From positions 248,001 to 312,000 of the forward strand of contig PGXY01000001.1 in assembly GCA_002839375.1 (NCBI GenBank): 64,000 nt of DNA, given 5' to 3'. The notes beneath the pieces are model-generated. The model had not been told where the DNA came from. It worked only from the letters and a program-made list of their open reading frames with translations, and ran no database searches. Source of the DNA: Spirochaetae bacterium HGW-Spirochaetae-1 (GTDB lineage: Bacteria; Spirochaetota; UBA4802; UBA5550). This document shows, one piece after another, positions 47,686 through 57,039 of the stretch (positions within the stretch are counted from its first letter, which is position 1; each line of letters opens with the position of its first letter). The position numbers and the translations under genes are program-made.

Positions 47686-48084
47686 GTAATTTACCTGTTA
47701 AAAAAGATTGTGTTGGAATCGTTTATCAGAGAGTTCTTTGAGTCCCTGCTCTCAACAAAAAACATTTGAAGGATCTGCGTACCTGTATGTACACAGGAAT
47801 CTTTCTCTGGTTACCGCATTATTTTAATAGTACTTTCCCGGGTATTATTTTTACAAAATTATCACTGTCAATGGATATTGACAGAATATGACAAAATTGT
47901 GCCAGTTTTGAGGAACCATGGCAACTGAATTTTACATCGGGCTGAAAAAATAGACAGTATGTGGATTGCAGGTGAATGATAAGGTAATGGTTCATCGCTG
48001 TAAGCAAAAAAACTATTGCAGTTACTGTATGATTTAATATATTTATTGTAAGAAAAGTATATTCATCCATGGGAAGGTCTTTTT
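47686..48084. other. 399-bp divergent intergenic region
   Basis: Lies between the P-type ATPase and a small membrane-protein gene. It contains a perfect inverted repeat at 47865-47884 and AT-rich DNA. An 83-codon frame on the minus strand (47819-48070) has no coding character and is not called. Confidence 0.4.
47865..47884. promoter_or_regulatory. Inverted repeat, candidate operator
   Basis: Perfect 8-bp arms (CTGTCAAT / ATTGACAG) with a 4-bp centre, midway between two divergent genes; a further TGACA copy follows 5 bp later. Confidence 0.35.
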
Positions 48085-48309
48085 ATGGCAGGGAAAAAAG
48101 GAAATTATCGCCGTCTTTTAATGATGCCTATCGTTCTATGGACGGTGTTTTCTTTACTCAATCTGATTTATCTTTCTATTGTTAGTGAAAGAGTGAAAAC
48201 CATAAATACTCTGGTGGCCATGGGCAGTGCCGTGGCCCTGGAAATTCTGTCGGTGTATAAAGGGACAAAATACCGGGACAAGGGAATAACAGAGATACGG
48301 AGCAGGTAA
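48085..48309 (+). CDS. Small two-helix membrane protein
   Basis: 74 residues: basic N-terminus (AGKKGNYRRL), then two hydrophobic segments (about 12-32 and 40-55), ending in a charged tail. A GGAAGG box 9 nt upstream supports the ATG. No family recognised. It is convergent with the SLATT-like gene, 7 bp apart. Confidence 0.55.
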   Translation: MAGKKGNYRRLLMMPIVLWTVFSLLNLIYLSIVSERVKTINTLVAMGSAVALEILSVYKGTKYRDKGITEIRSR

Positions 48310-48316
48310 CGGTATA

Positions 48317-48934
48317 TCATTTCACCATGAAGAGAAAAACCAGAAATACTACCGGCGTGATGGCAATCAGCAGGTTGTAAAAGATAAAAGGGAGCACGAA
48401 GGCCCTGGCGTAGATATATTTGCCTGTGATAATGTCCCAGGCAGTATCCATTTTGTCATCCATGGTCATGATATAATAATCGATCAGGTCATGGTTGACC
48501 TGATAGAGTTGTAGAATTCTGCTGTATGCGCTGGAAATAACGTTGAATGTTTTTTCTTTTTCCCTTGGTGATACGGCGGTATGCCCGATCTTCTGAAGCT
48601 CATTATACAGATTTTCAATCTCAATGGCCGATATGTAGAGCTTATCGGCATTCATTTTATAGTCCTTTGATGAATCGATAAGGCTCAGCACCAGGATGAA
48701 TACAGAAATGACTATGGTAAAAAATGTAATGTAATTTAACTGATGTGATTTTAGCGGTATGAAATTGACAAAGGTGATGGAATTAATGATAAGGGCATAG
48801 GATGATAGAAAGGCTATGGTGGCAATAGACAGGTCGTGCTTTTTTTTCAGGCGGCGGTAGGCATTATACCGGGCGCCCCGGGTAATCCACATTCTCTGTA
48901 AAAGATCGTTATAAGGACGTGTTTCTTCTTCCAT
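48317..48934 (-). CDS. SLATT-like (family 5) membrane protein
   Basis: 205 residues. The N-terminal helix RMWITRGARYNAYRRLKKKHDLS followed by two tight membrane helices (about 33-55 and 66-88) and a long cytoplasmic helical bundle is the layout of SLATT domains, nearest to my knowledge to SLATT_5. A third hydrophobic segment closes the protein (about 180-204). SLATT proteins are predicted pore-forming effectors in nucleotide-signalling or reverse-transcriptase-linked defence. Here no cyclase, SLOG, TIR or reverse transcriptase gene is adjacent, so an effector role is unproven. The start follows a GGAGG box. Confidence 0.65.
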   Translation of the reverse strand: MEEETRPYNDLLQRMWITRGARYNAYRRLKKKHDLSIATIAFLSSYALIINSITFVNFIPLKSHQLNYITFFTIVISVFILVLSLIDSSKDYKMNADKLYISAIEIENLYNELQKIGHTAVSPREKEKTFNVISSAYSRILQLYQVNHDLIDYYIMTMDDKMDTAWDIITGKYIYARAFVLPFIFYNLLIAITPVVFLVFLFMVK

Positions 48935-49094
48935 GGTTTATATCCTCCGTTTAGGAAAAATCCGCCGATGTAATCAGAACCATGAGAGATGTCAAGAGAA
49001 TATTTTTATTGGAGTTTTGTTGCGGCCAAAAACCGGTGTGTTGAAAGATTCCAAGGCCCTGAAACAGGTGATCATGGAAGCTTTATAATGCTGC

Positions 49095-49658
49095 TTATTT
49101 GATAGGGGTTCGCTTTATTGATTCCTTCTCCAGGGCCTTGAACAGTTTGATGACATTGCTTTCAGTAAGGCGACGCCTCATCCATATGGGGACATAAAAA
49201 TTTGGTTTAACCTGAAGTGTATATGTTACACGACATTTCCCATCGTCGGTCTTTTCAATGGCCCATTCACCCCGATTGATTCGAAAAGGCCCCTTCTGCT
49301 GATGCCAGCGCAGGAGCCTGTTTTTTATGATTATGACGGCTTCAAGTACCATGGAAACGCGTTTGAAGGCGAATTTAACCTCCTTGTCGATGATACTGCT
49401 GGCCCCCATGGTTTTGATGACTCTGCTCTTGATGACGTTGGGAACGAATTCCGCGTGATGGTCGAAATCGGTCAGCATCTCCCAGACTATTTCCGGCGAG
49501 GCATTGATCGTTCCCACGGCAACGGTTTCGTAAAAGTCATTTTTTAATCCGCTCGTTATGTGTATGCTGGTTTTATCCAGCTCCTCTCCTGCCGCCGGAA
49601 GGGCAAAGAGAACGAAAAGGAGGCATGTTGGCATCAGGTGCATCTTGAGATTTTTCAT
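49095..49658 (-). CDS. Exported SRPBCC (START-like) family protein
   Basis: 187 residues. A signal peptide covers about 1-24 (core CLLFVLFALPAAGEE). The mature domain resembles polyketide cyclase/START-like proteins: TINASPEIVWEMLTDFDHHAEFVPNV at its start and a long C-terminal helix (LTESNVIKLFKALEKES). Such folds bind a hydrophobic ligand in a cavity; the ligand is unknown. Its ATG overlaps the selD stop (ATGA), so it is translated from the selD transcript. A role in selenium metabolism is not implied by the fold. Confidence 0.8.
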   Translation of the reverse strand: MKNLKMHLMPTCLLFVLFALPAAGEELDKTSIHITSGLKNDFYETVAVGTINASPEIVWEMLTDFDHHAEFVPNVIKSRVIKTMGASSIIDKEVKFAFKRVSMVLEAVIIIKNRLLRWHQQKGPFRINRGEWAIEKTDDGKCRVTYTLQVKPNFYVPIWMRRRLTESNVIKLFKALEKESIKRTPIK

Positions 49659-50728
49659 ACAATTCTGATTCTCTGTGCCGGCGATGTTTTCACTGAAGCG
49701 ATTATTCTTGCCTCGGATATGCCGCGGTTGAGCATTTCCTTCAGCAGGGCAGGTGCATCAGCGCCGGGAAGAGCGATGAGCAGTCCGCCGGACGTCTGCG
49801 GATCGAAGAGAATATCGGATAGATGCAATGGTATATCGTCGTTGATATGACAAAGGGCCTCTGAATAGCTTTTATTCCGATACAGGCCTGCCGGGACAAG
49901 TCCCATCTCACTGTTGTCCCGTACGCCGGGAAGCACGGGCAGAGACGAGGAATTGATCTCTATTTCCAGCATATCCCCCGCCAGCATTTCCTTCATGTGG
50001 CCCGCCAGGCCGAAGCCGGTGACATCGGTGCAGGCCCGGACAGGATAGGTGCTCATGACTTCGGCAGCGTCGCGGTTCAGGGTAATCATGGACGTGATGA
50101 AGGGTTTGACTATTTCCGGTGTGGCCATATCGGCCTTGACAGCCGTACCGATGATGCCCGTGCCCAGGGGCTTGGTCAGTATGATGGCGTCGCCGTCCTT
50201 CAGGCCGTGGTTTTTGAGAATTTTTTCGGGATGGATACGGCCCGTAATGGACAGACCGTATTTCAGTTCATTGTCCTCGATGCTGTGTCCTCCCAGGAGC
50301 TGGACGCCGGCCTGGCTGAGAATATGGAGGCCGCCGTTGAGGATGGCCGTAAGCACATCGAGGGAGAATTTTTTCAGTGGAAAGGCCACGATATTCATGG
50401 CCGTGACAGGAACGCCCCCCATGGCATATACGTCGGACAGGGCATTGACGGCCGCTATCTGGCCGAAGGTGAAGGGATCGTCGACAATGGGCGTGAAAAA
50501 ATCAAGGGTCTGCACCAGGGCAATATCATCGCTTATGCGGTATACGCCGGCGTCGTCGCTTTTATCGAACCCTACCAGGACATTCTCATCATAGGAGACA
50601 TGGACGTTTTTCATTACCTCGAACAGGTCCGCCGGACCCAGTTTCGAGGCTCACCCGGAGCCGGTGACCGATTCCGTCAGTCTCAGTTTGTTGAGATCTT
50701 TATCATTTATGTTGCATGTATCACTCAT
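49655..50728 (-). CDS. selD: Selenide, water dikinase (selenophosphate synthetase), a selenoprotein
   Basis: 357 residues when the in-frame TGA at 50651-50653 is read as selenocysteine 26. Upstream of the TGA the frame continues MSDTCNINDKDLNKL... to VTGSGUASKLGPADL, which matches the catalytic loop SxGxG(C/U)xxKxxP of SelD. Stopping at the TGA would force a false start at 50614 that lacks the catalytic residue. Downstream blocks (RISDDIALVQTLDFFTP, ALSDVYAMGGVPVTAMN, TDVTGFGLAGH) are typical. It makes selenophosphate from selenide and ATP for SelA. A bacterial SECIS hairpin lies right after the UGA. It is co-transcribed with an SRPBCC gene. Confidence 0.95.
50617..50649 (-). promoter_or_regulatory. 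bSECIS element in selD mRNA
   Basis: One base after the UGA the minus-strand RNA forms a lower 7-bp stem (CCTCGAA / TTCGAGG), a small symmetric internal bulge, and an upper 5-bp stem (GGTCC / GGACC) capped by GGC. Position and size fit a bacterial SECIS recognised by SelB. Confidence 0.85.
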
Positions 50729-50897
50729 GAAGGCACAGTAGGATTATTTATAAAATTTATCAATAATTAAAATTATTTTTTCGGATCAGTTCCGCCCGAT
50801 TTCCTTCATAAGGGCCGCGAGGGATAAAAAAGTCTTGTCATAATCGGGAGCTGTCCCTTTAATGAGACCCACTACAATAAAGGGAAGTCAATCAATT

Positions 50898-52310
50898 ATG
50901 TATCCGCCGACAGACAAAAACAGTCTTCTTGCCGCGGCCCGGTCCCTGACGAAAATTCTGGGCGGGCATAAAGTTATTACCGACCTGGACATTCTTGAAA
51001 CCTATGCTGTTGATGAAACATCGGACCTGAGGTCCATGCCCGATATCCTGGTGCGCGCCGAAAGCGTCCAGGATGTGAGCACCGTTCTCCGCGTATGCAG
51101 TGAAACAGGTGTTCCCGCAGTGCCCCGGGGAGCCGGCAGCGGTGTAACAGGCGGGGCCATCGCGGTACAGGGAGGAGTGGTTCTATCACTTGAACGGATG
51201 AACCGTATCCTGGAAATAGACCGGGAGAACATGGTGGCCGTGGTCGAGCCCGGCGCCATTACGGGTGACATCCAGAAGGCCGCACGGGACCAGGGACTCA
51301 TGTATCCGCCCGACCCGGCAAGCCTGGACATCTGTTCCATCGGCGGCAACGTGGCCGAGAACGCCGGCGGCCCGCGGGCCGTTAAATACGGGATCACGAA
51401 AGATTACATTCTGGGCCTTGAATGCGTTCTTCCCGGCGGGGGCATAATTCATACGGGCGGGAAAACCGTAAAGAACGTGACAGGATATAACCTCACCGGT
51501 ATTATCATCGGTTCCGAAGGGACCCTGGCCGTAATCACCAAAATATATCTGCGTCTCATACCGGCGCCTCCCGTGAGCCGGGATCTCCTCATCCCTTTTG
51601 ATTCTCTCGACGATGCCATAGACGCGGTATTTTCCATACTCACGAGCCGTGTTGTTCCTGCCGCTATTGAGTTCATGGAGGAGGACGCCCTGAAGCTGGT
51701 GTCGAAATTCCTGGGGAGCGAAATGCCCTTTCCCGAAGCCCGGGCCCACCTGCTCATCCAGGTGGATGGAAGTACGGAAGATGCCGTATATGCGGATCTG
51801 GAGAAAATAGGCCGGGCCGTGTCGGTGCCGCAGGAGCGTATCATCGCGGCCGAATCAAACGAACAGCGCGAGCGCCTCTGGAAGGCGCGCCGATCCATAC
51901 GTGAGGCCATCCACTCCGAAAGCCCCGTGTTTCTCGCCGAGGACTGTTCCGTGCCCCGGTCGAAGATACCGGCTTTTCTGAAGGAGCTGAAGAGTTTTCT
52001 TCTGTCACGGAACCTGAAATCGGTCATGTTCGGCCATGCCGGTGACGGCAATGTTCACATCGATGTGTTGAAAGGAGACATGTCCCGGGAGGACTGGACT
52101 GCCATGGTGCCGGGTCTTAAAAAGGAAATATATGAAAGGGCCATAGCCCTGGGAGGGACCATCTCCGGTGAACACGGAATCGGCTTTACCCGGAAGGAGT
52201 ATATCCCCATGGCCTTGAATCCCGCAGAGATAGACCTGCACCGCCGCATCAAGGCTGCCTTTGATCCCAGGGGTATCCTCAATCCCGGCAAGGTGATTCC
52301 CGATGCGTGA
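50898..52310 (+). CDS. FAD-binding oxidase, GlcD / D-lactate dehydrogenase-like
   Basis: 470 residues from ATG 50898, preceded by AAGGGAAG; an in-frame ATG 12 codons earlier is less likely. The PCMH-type FAD domain carries VPRGAGSGVTGGA and SIGGNVAENAGGP; the C-terminal FAD-oxidase domain carries GHAGDGNVHIDVL and GEHGIGFTRKEY. It oxidises a 2-hydroxy acid such as glycolate or D-lactate. No glcE or glcF Fe-S partner is adjacent, so a single-subunit dehydrogenase is likelier. It is followed 23 bp later by a hydrolase gene on the same strand. Confidence 0.9.
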   Translation: MYPPTDKNSLLAAARSLTKILGGHKVITDLDILETYAVDETSDLRSMPDILVRAESVQDVSTVLRVCSETGVPAVPRGAGSGVTGGAIAVQGGVVLSLERMNRILEIDRENMVAVVEPGAITGDIQKAARDQGLMYPPDPASLDICSIGGNVAENAGGPRAVKYGITKDYILGLECVLPGGGIIHTGGKTVKNVTGYNLTGIIIGSEGTLAVITKIYLRLIPAPPVSRDLLIPFDSLDDAIDAVFSILTSRVVPAAIEFMEEDALKLVSKFLGSEMPFPEARAHLLIQVDGSTEDAVYADLEKIGRAVSVPQERIIAAESNEQRERLWKARRSIREAIHSESPVFLAEDCSVPRSKIPAFLKELKSFLLSRNLKSVMFGHAGDGNVHIDVLKGDMSREDWTAMVPGLKKEIYERAIALGGTISGEHGIGFTRKEYIPMALNPAEIDLHRRIKAAFDPRGILNPGKVIPDA

Positions 52311-52333
52311 AACTATGACGGTCAGGTAATGCA

Positions 52334-53446
52334 ATGACGAACAATGATATGGCCGCATTCGATGTCGCGAACGGTGACGGTGTTACGGGAACAGGGCAAA
52401 AATATCTGAATACTCTCGGGGGATGGGTCGATTCCCTTTTTCTTTCCCTGCCGGGTCTGATCAAGCCCTTTCTTCCGCGTCTCTCCTTCAGGCGCGAAGA
52501 TTTTGAAAGGGAACTGGACTTTTATTTCAGTGAAGGATATGTGGATAATCCCCGTTCCTTTTTCCGACAGCCTGAAAGAATTCCAGACTATAGAGTTGCC
52601 TCCATGGCTTCATCAAGCGGTATTCCCTGCGAGCTCATCTCCTTTGTCAGTGACTACCGGACCGTGAATCCCCTGGTCCGTGAACGTTTCGACAGCCATA
52701 GCGCCAACAGGACCGGTTATCTTATCCGGTGGGCCCACGGTGATCAGGGACGGAAAACCGTACTGTGCCTCCACGGATTCATGCTGGGCGAACCGGCCCA
52801 GGCCGAAAAGATGTTCCAGGTGCGGCGTCTTTTTGATGCGGGCCTTGACGTGGCCCTTTTCATAACGCCTTTCCACTGGCGCCGTGCGCCGGAATCACCC
52901 TTCATGCGTGGAATGTTCCTGCAGCCCGGTGATCCCGCCATGACCGGTGAATGCTTCGGACAGGCCATGCACGACCTGCATGTTTCCTTTGGAATTCTTC
53001 GGGACCTGGGCGCAGGAGAGATCGGCCTTGCCGGCGCAAGCCTGGGCGGGTATAACGCCGCTCTTTTTATCTCACTCTGTGATGAGCCCGCCTTCGCCGC
53101 CCTCATTGTTCCGGCCGTCAATATGTCCCGGCCCTTCGGTGTTGAAACGGCCTCACATGCCTTTAAGGCCGACACGGAACTGATGATAAAGGCCCGGAAA
53201 GTCTGGGAGCTCCATTCCCCACTGCATCTGCAGCCTCGTATCGATCGGGACCATATCCTCATAATCGCCTCGCGGGGAGACCGGCTCTGTCCCTTTGACC
53301 AGGTTCTGGAACTCTGTGAGAAATGGGACTGGCCGCGGCACCGGTTTCTCACGGGCGGGCACTGGCTCATATTTAACAACCGTCTCCGCGGCAGAGCCTG
53401 GTATTCCTTTCTCCGTGACCGGGGATTTATGGAACCGGTGTTCTGA
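52334..53446 (+). CDS. Alpha/beta hydrolase
   Basis: 370 residues, no signal peptide. Nucleophile elbow GASLGG (near residue 234), oxyanion strand CLHGFMLGE, a charge-relay Asp in IIASRGDRLCPFDQ and His in GGHWLIF complete the triad pattern. The first ~110 residues are an unusual extension with no recognised domain. It probably hydrolyses an ester or thioester; the substrate is unknown. It lies downstream of the GlcD-like gene, probably in one operon. Confidence 0.85.
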   Translation: MTNNDMAAFDVANGDGVTGTGQKYLNTLGGWVDSLFLSLPGLIKPFLPRLSFRREDFERELDFYFSEGYVDNPRSFFRQPERIPDYRVASMASSSGIPCELISFVSDYRTVNPLVRERFDSHSANRTGYLIRWAHGDQGRKTVLCLHGFMLGEPAQAEKMFQVRRLFDAGLDVALFITPFHWRRAPESPFMRGMFLQPGDPAMTGECFGQAMHDLHVSFGILRDLGAGEIGLAGASLGGYNAALFISLCDEPAFAALIVPAVNMSRPFGVETASHAFKADTELMIKARKVWELHSPLHLQPRIDRDHILIIASRGDRLCPFDQVLELCEKWDWPRHRFLTGGHWLIFNNRLRGRAWYSFLRDRGFMEPVF

Positions 53447-53525
53447 CCCCTCCCTGTCCAGTTACCATTCTCTCATAAACTAACTTCATAAAGTCATTTC
53501 TGGATAAAAAGGTTCTGAAGTGTGC

Positions 53526-53554
53526 TTGACCTTTTTATCAACAAATGATAAAGT
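53526..53554 (+). promoter_or_regulatory. Promoter of the ligase-acyltransferase gene
   Basis: TTGACC (53526-53531), 17-nt spacer, TAAAGT (53549-53554), 70 bp upstream of the ATG at 53624. Confidence 0.55.
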
Positions 53555-53623
53555 TTTAAATACGCAGCCATTGCATAAATGCGGGATCATATCTTAAAAA
53601 GAAAATTATTACAGGAAGGTAGC

Positions 53624-56113
53624 ATGTTTCTGCAGGACCATAATAAAACGGCCTTTATCTACGATGATGTGCACATATCCTACCGTGTGCTCATGTCCAG
53701 GGTTGTCTTTTATGATTCTCTGTATAAAATAAGGAAGGGTGACCGCGTGGCGGTTTTATCGGAAAACCGTCCCGAGTGGATTTACGCCTTTTATTCCGCC
53801 TGGAAAAAAGGGGGCATAACGGTGCCCCTGGATTTCGCCCTGAGTGTCGAGTCCCTCACGGAGATATTGAAGGATTGTTCTCCAAAGGTTATATTCTGTT
53901 CCGATAAAGAAGAGGAAACTGTCAAAAAGGCCGTTAAAAAGGCCAGGCTTGCGGTAAAAATCCTTGTCTTTGAGCGCATGGCCATGCCCACACATATCGA
54001 GTTTGATGATTTCACCATACCGGTTTCGGGTAGTATGGAAGACCTGGCCCTCATCATGTATACCTCGGGGACCACGGGGAATCCTAAGGGCGTTATGCTA
54101 ACCTATAATAATCTCATGGCCAGCATTGAAAGCCTCGTTGCAATGAACATGCTGCGGAAAAATGACATTCTTATCGGCCTCCTTCCCTTTTATCATATAC
54201 TGCCCCTCCAGGGCCTGGTGGTGGGGACCTGCGTGGTGGGATATACCGTTGTCCTGGTGAAAAGCCTCGCCGCCGAGGATATACTCAAGGCGCTGCAGAA
54301 ATACCGGGTTACCATGTTTCTCGGCGTTCCCCGCCTCTACGAACTTTTTCACCGCGGCATCATGACCAAGGTCAATGCCAGCCCCGTGGGGCGCGTCCTC
54401 TTCGCCCTGGCCTCGCGGATCGACAGCCTTTCCTTCAGCAGGGCCCTGTTTAAGAAGGTTCATGACTCCTTTGGCGGCAATGTCCACGCTTATCTCACGG
54501 GAGGGGCGAAGATGGAACCCAGGATCATGGACGATCTCTGGCACCTGGGATTCAAGATGGTAGAGGGGTATGGATCGACGGAGACGGCGCCCCTCATAGC
54601 CTTCAATCCCTTTGAAAAAGTCAAACGGGGATCCGTGGGCATCCCCATGGCCGGGACCTCGGTGAAGATCGTCGATGACGAGATCGTGGTAAAGGGACGC
54701 AATGTCATGAAGGGATATTATAACAACCGCAGGGACACGGACCGGGCTCTCAGGGACGGATGGTATTATACGGGTGATACGGGACACATCGATGATGAAG
54801 GGTATCTCACGGTCACGGGACGCAAGGACGACATAATCGTGCTTGCCAACGGGGAGAATATCAATCCCGAGGAGGTTGAACTCAGCATCATGAAACTCTC
54901 TCCCCTGGTGCAGGATATCGGCGTGACGGAGTTGAACGGCCAGCTGGCGGCCTTTGTCTATCCAAATTTCGATATGTTCCGGAAGGAAAATATCATCAAC
55001 ATTTTCGAGACCATCAAGGTGAAGGTCATAGAGAACTATAACAGGACGGCGGCCAATTACCGGCGCATTCTTCATGTCAAGATCGTCAAGGACGAGTTTC
55101 CCAAAACACGTCTGGGAAAACTGAAACGCTATATGCTGAAGGAGCTGCTCCATGATAAACATGTCCGGCGCGATTACGATGATGAGCCGGTATTTCGCGA
55201 GTATGCCATACTCAAGAAATTTCTCCGGGAGATGAAGGGATTCGTTCCCGTAAAAACCGATCACCTGGAAATCGACCTGGGACTGGACTCCCTGGACAAG
55301 GTCGAACTGCAGACCTTCGTGGAAAGGAATTTCGGCCTGTTTCTCTCCGACGAGGAGATGGCCTCCCATGCCACGGTACTTTCCATGGCAGAACTTATCC
55401 GTGACGGCAAGGTGCGCGTGAGCAATGAGGAATTTAACTGGGGGAAAATACTTTTGCAGGAAAACACCTTCAGGCTTCCCGAAGGGCATCTCAGGCTCAG
55501 GGGACTCCGGTCCTTTGCCCGGTTGTTACTGCACTGGTTTTTCGAGATCAGGGTCCGCGGACTGGAAAGCATTCCCGGCAACCCCTTTATCCTGGTGGCG
55601 AATCATCAGAGCTATCTCGATGTATTGATTCTTCTCACCATTCTTCCCGTAGAGCTCCTGGAAAACACCTACTTTCTCATGAAGGATAATCCTCGGCGGT
55701 CAAAGATCCTGGGTTTCCTGTCGAGGGGACGGAATATCATCATCGTAAATATCGACCGGGATCTGCGGGGTTCTCTCCAGAAGGCAGCCAGGGTTCTGGA
55801 GAAGGGGAAGAACCTGGTCATTTTTCCCGAAGGAATACGCACACGCACGGGCGCCATGCAGCCTTTTAAAAAGCTGTTTTCAATTCTCAGCAGGGAATTC
55901 AATGCCCCCGTGGTTCCCCTGGCCATTAAGGGAGCGTACGCGCTCATGCCCTATGGAAAGGTGCTTCCGTCACGGGGATGCATCGAGTTTATTTTCAGCG
56001 AGGAGATCTATCCCGGGAAGATGAGCTATGACAAACTGACCAGGAAGGTGGAGTCCCATATAGGCGCCATTGTCGAAGCCCTCGAAGGGGAAAAAATCGG
56101 GGCAAAAAAATAG
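53624..56113 (+). CDS. Fusion: AMP-dependent acyl ligase + acyl carrier domain + PlsC acyltransferase
   Basis: 829 residues from ATG 53624, preceded at 4 nt by AGGAAGG; an ATG at 53579 lacks any such box. Three domains in order: an acyl-CoA/acyl-ACP synthetase (about 1-520, with MYTSGTTGNPKGVML, GYGSTETAP and TGRKDDIIV); an acyl-carrier-like domain with phosphopantetheine Ser556 in LGLDSLDKVEL; and a 1-acylglycerol-3-phosphate acyltransferase with NH(X)4D at 660-666 and FPEGIRTR. The protein could activate a free fatty acid, hold it on its own carrier domain and transfer it to a lysolipid, comparable to but distinct from Aas. A DUF1295 gene follows 28 bp later. Confidence 0.9.
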   Translation: MFLQDHNKTAFIYDDVHISYRVLMSRVVFYDSLYKIRKGDRVAVLSENRPEWIYAFYSAWKKGGITVPLDFALSVESLTEILKDCSPKVIFCSDKEEETVKKAVKKARLAVKILVFERMAMPTHIEFDDFTIPVSGSMEDLALIMYTSGTTGNPKGVMLTYNNLMASIESLVAMNMLRKNDILIGLLPFYHILPLQGLVVGTCVVGYTVVLVKSLAAEDILKALQKYRVTMFLGVPRLYELFHRGIMTKVNASPVGRVLFALASRIDSLSFSRALFKKVHDSFGGNVHAYLTGGAKMEPRIMDDLWHLGFKMVEGYGSTETAPLIAFNPFEKVKRGSVGIPMAGTSVKIVDDEIVVKGRNVMKGYYNNRRDTDRALRDGWYYTGDTGHIDDEGYLTVTGRKDDIIVLANGENINPEEVELSIMKLSPLVQDIGVTELNGQLAAFVYPNFDMFRKENIINIFETIKVKVIENYNRTAANYRRILHVKIVKDEFPKTRLGKLKRYMLKELLHDKHVRRDYDDEPVFREYAILKKFLREMKGFVPVKTDHLEIDLGLDSLDKVELQTFVERNFGLFLSDEEMASHATVLSMAELIRDGKVRVSNEEFNWGKILLQENTFRLPEGHLRLRGLRSFARLLLHWFFEIRVRGLESIPGNPFILVANHQSYLDVLILLTILPVELLENTYFLMKDNPRRSKILGFLSRGRNIIIVNIDRDLRGSLQKAARVLEKGKNLVIFPEGIRTRTGAMQPFKKLFSILSREFNAPVVPLAIKGAYALMPYGKVLPSRGCIEFIFSEEIYPGKMSYDKLTRKVESHIGAIVEALEGEKIGAKK

Positions 56114-56141
56114 TGTTTGTTAGCGTGAACAGGAGGACGGT

Positions 56142-56939
56142 ATGGTGGAAAGCATGATTTTACTTCTAGCGACAAACCTGGTCATCATACTTGCGTGCAT
56201 GACGCTCTTGTGGCTCGTGAGCCTGGTAATAAAGGATGCCAGCATCGTGGACAGCTTCTGGGGACCGGGATTTGTCATAGTGACCTGGTCCACCTTCGCG
56301 CAGACGCAGGGATTTTTAGATCGTAATATCCTGGTTTCAGTCCTGGTAACCCTGTGGGGAATGCGCCTTTTTCTGCATATCTTCACCCGGAACCTGGGCA
56401 GGGGAGAGGATTACCGGTACATTGAAATGAGGCAAAAACACGGAAGCCGGTTTCCTCTGGTGAGTTATTTTACAATATTTCTTTTTCAGGGTATTCTCAT
56501 GCTCATCATTGCGTCATCAGTGCAGATATCACAGCTTTCGACGCTGCCCGATCACTGGACCTGGACGGATTTTATCGGTGCCGCTGTCTGGTTATCGGGA
56601 TTTTACTTCGAAGCCGTGGGAGACTGGCAGCTCAGGAGGTTTCTCGCCGATCAGGGAAACCGGGGAAAGGTTATGGACCGGGGCCTCTGGGCCCTTACCC
56701 GGCATCCCAATTATTTTGGTGAAGCCGTCATGTGGTGGGGCGTATTTATCATCGCCGCTCCCCTGCAGTACGGGTTTGTTACCATTATCAGCCCGCTCCT
56801 CATAACCTTTCTGCTCCTGCGCGTGTCGGGAGTTACCCTGCTGGAAAAGGGAATGATGAAAAAAAACCCGGCCTATGCCCGGTATGTGGAGACTACCAGT
56901 TCCTTTGTCCCCTGGTTCAAAGAGCGAAGCGGGAAATGA
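56142..56939 (+). CDS. DUF1295 membrane protein (steroid 5-alpha-reductase-like)
   Basis: 265 residues with about six membrane helices. The C-terminal block GLWALTRHPNYFGEAVMWWGVF is the signature of DUF1295 and related ICMT/steroid reductase folds, where it binds a nucleotide or SAM cofactor. The substrate is unknown. It lies downstream of the ligase-acyltransferase fusion on the same strand, pointing to lipid metabolism. Confidence 0.9.
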   Translation: MVESMILLLATNLVIILACMTLLWLVSLVIKDASIVDSFWGPGFVIVTWSTFAQTQGFLDRNILVSVLVTLWGMRLFLHIFTRNLGRGEDYRYIEMRQKHGSRFPLVSYFTIFLFQGILMLIIASSVQISQLSTLPDHWTWTDFIGAAVWLSGFYFEAVGDWQLRRFLADQGNRGKVMDRGLWALTRHPNYFGEAVMWWGVFIIAAPLQYGFVTIISPLLITFLLLRVSGVTLLEKGMMKKNPAYARYVETTSSFVPWFKERSGK

Positions 56940-57039
56940 CGCTTCCCGATTGAGGGGTGTCCAGGTTTTGGGCCCGTTGCTTCTTCACAATTATTAAATA
57001 ATGCAAAAATCCAAAAAAATAGTTGACGATGGGACGGTT

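Noticed and set aside
47819-48070. 83-codon minus-strand frame in the ATPase upstream gap
   Set aside because: No ribosome-binding site, mixed composition, and it contains the inverted repeat; better explained as regulatory DNA.
48317-49658. A CBASS-like defence island around the SLATT protein
   Set aside because: No nucleotidyltransferase, SLOG, TIR, reverse transcriptase or ubiquitin-like gene is adjacent; neighbours are an SRPBCC protein, selD and a cation pump.
49655-50614. A shorter SelD starting at 50614
   Set aside because: It would lack the catalytic loop. The upstream frame through the TGA encodes the expected N-terminus and is followed by a SECIS hairpin.
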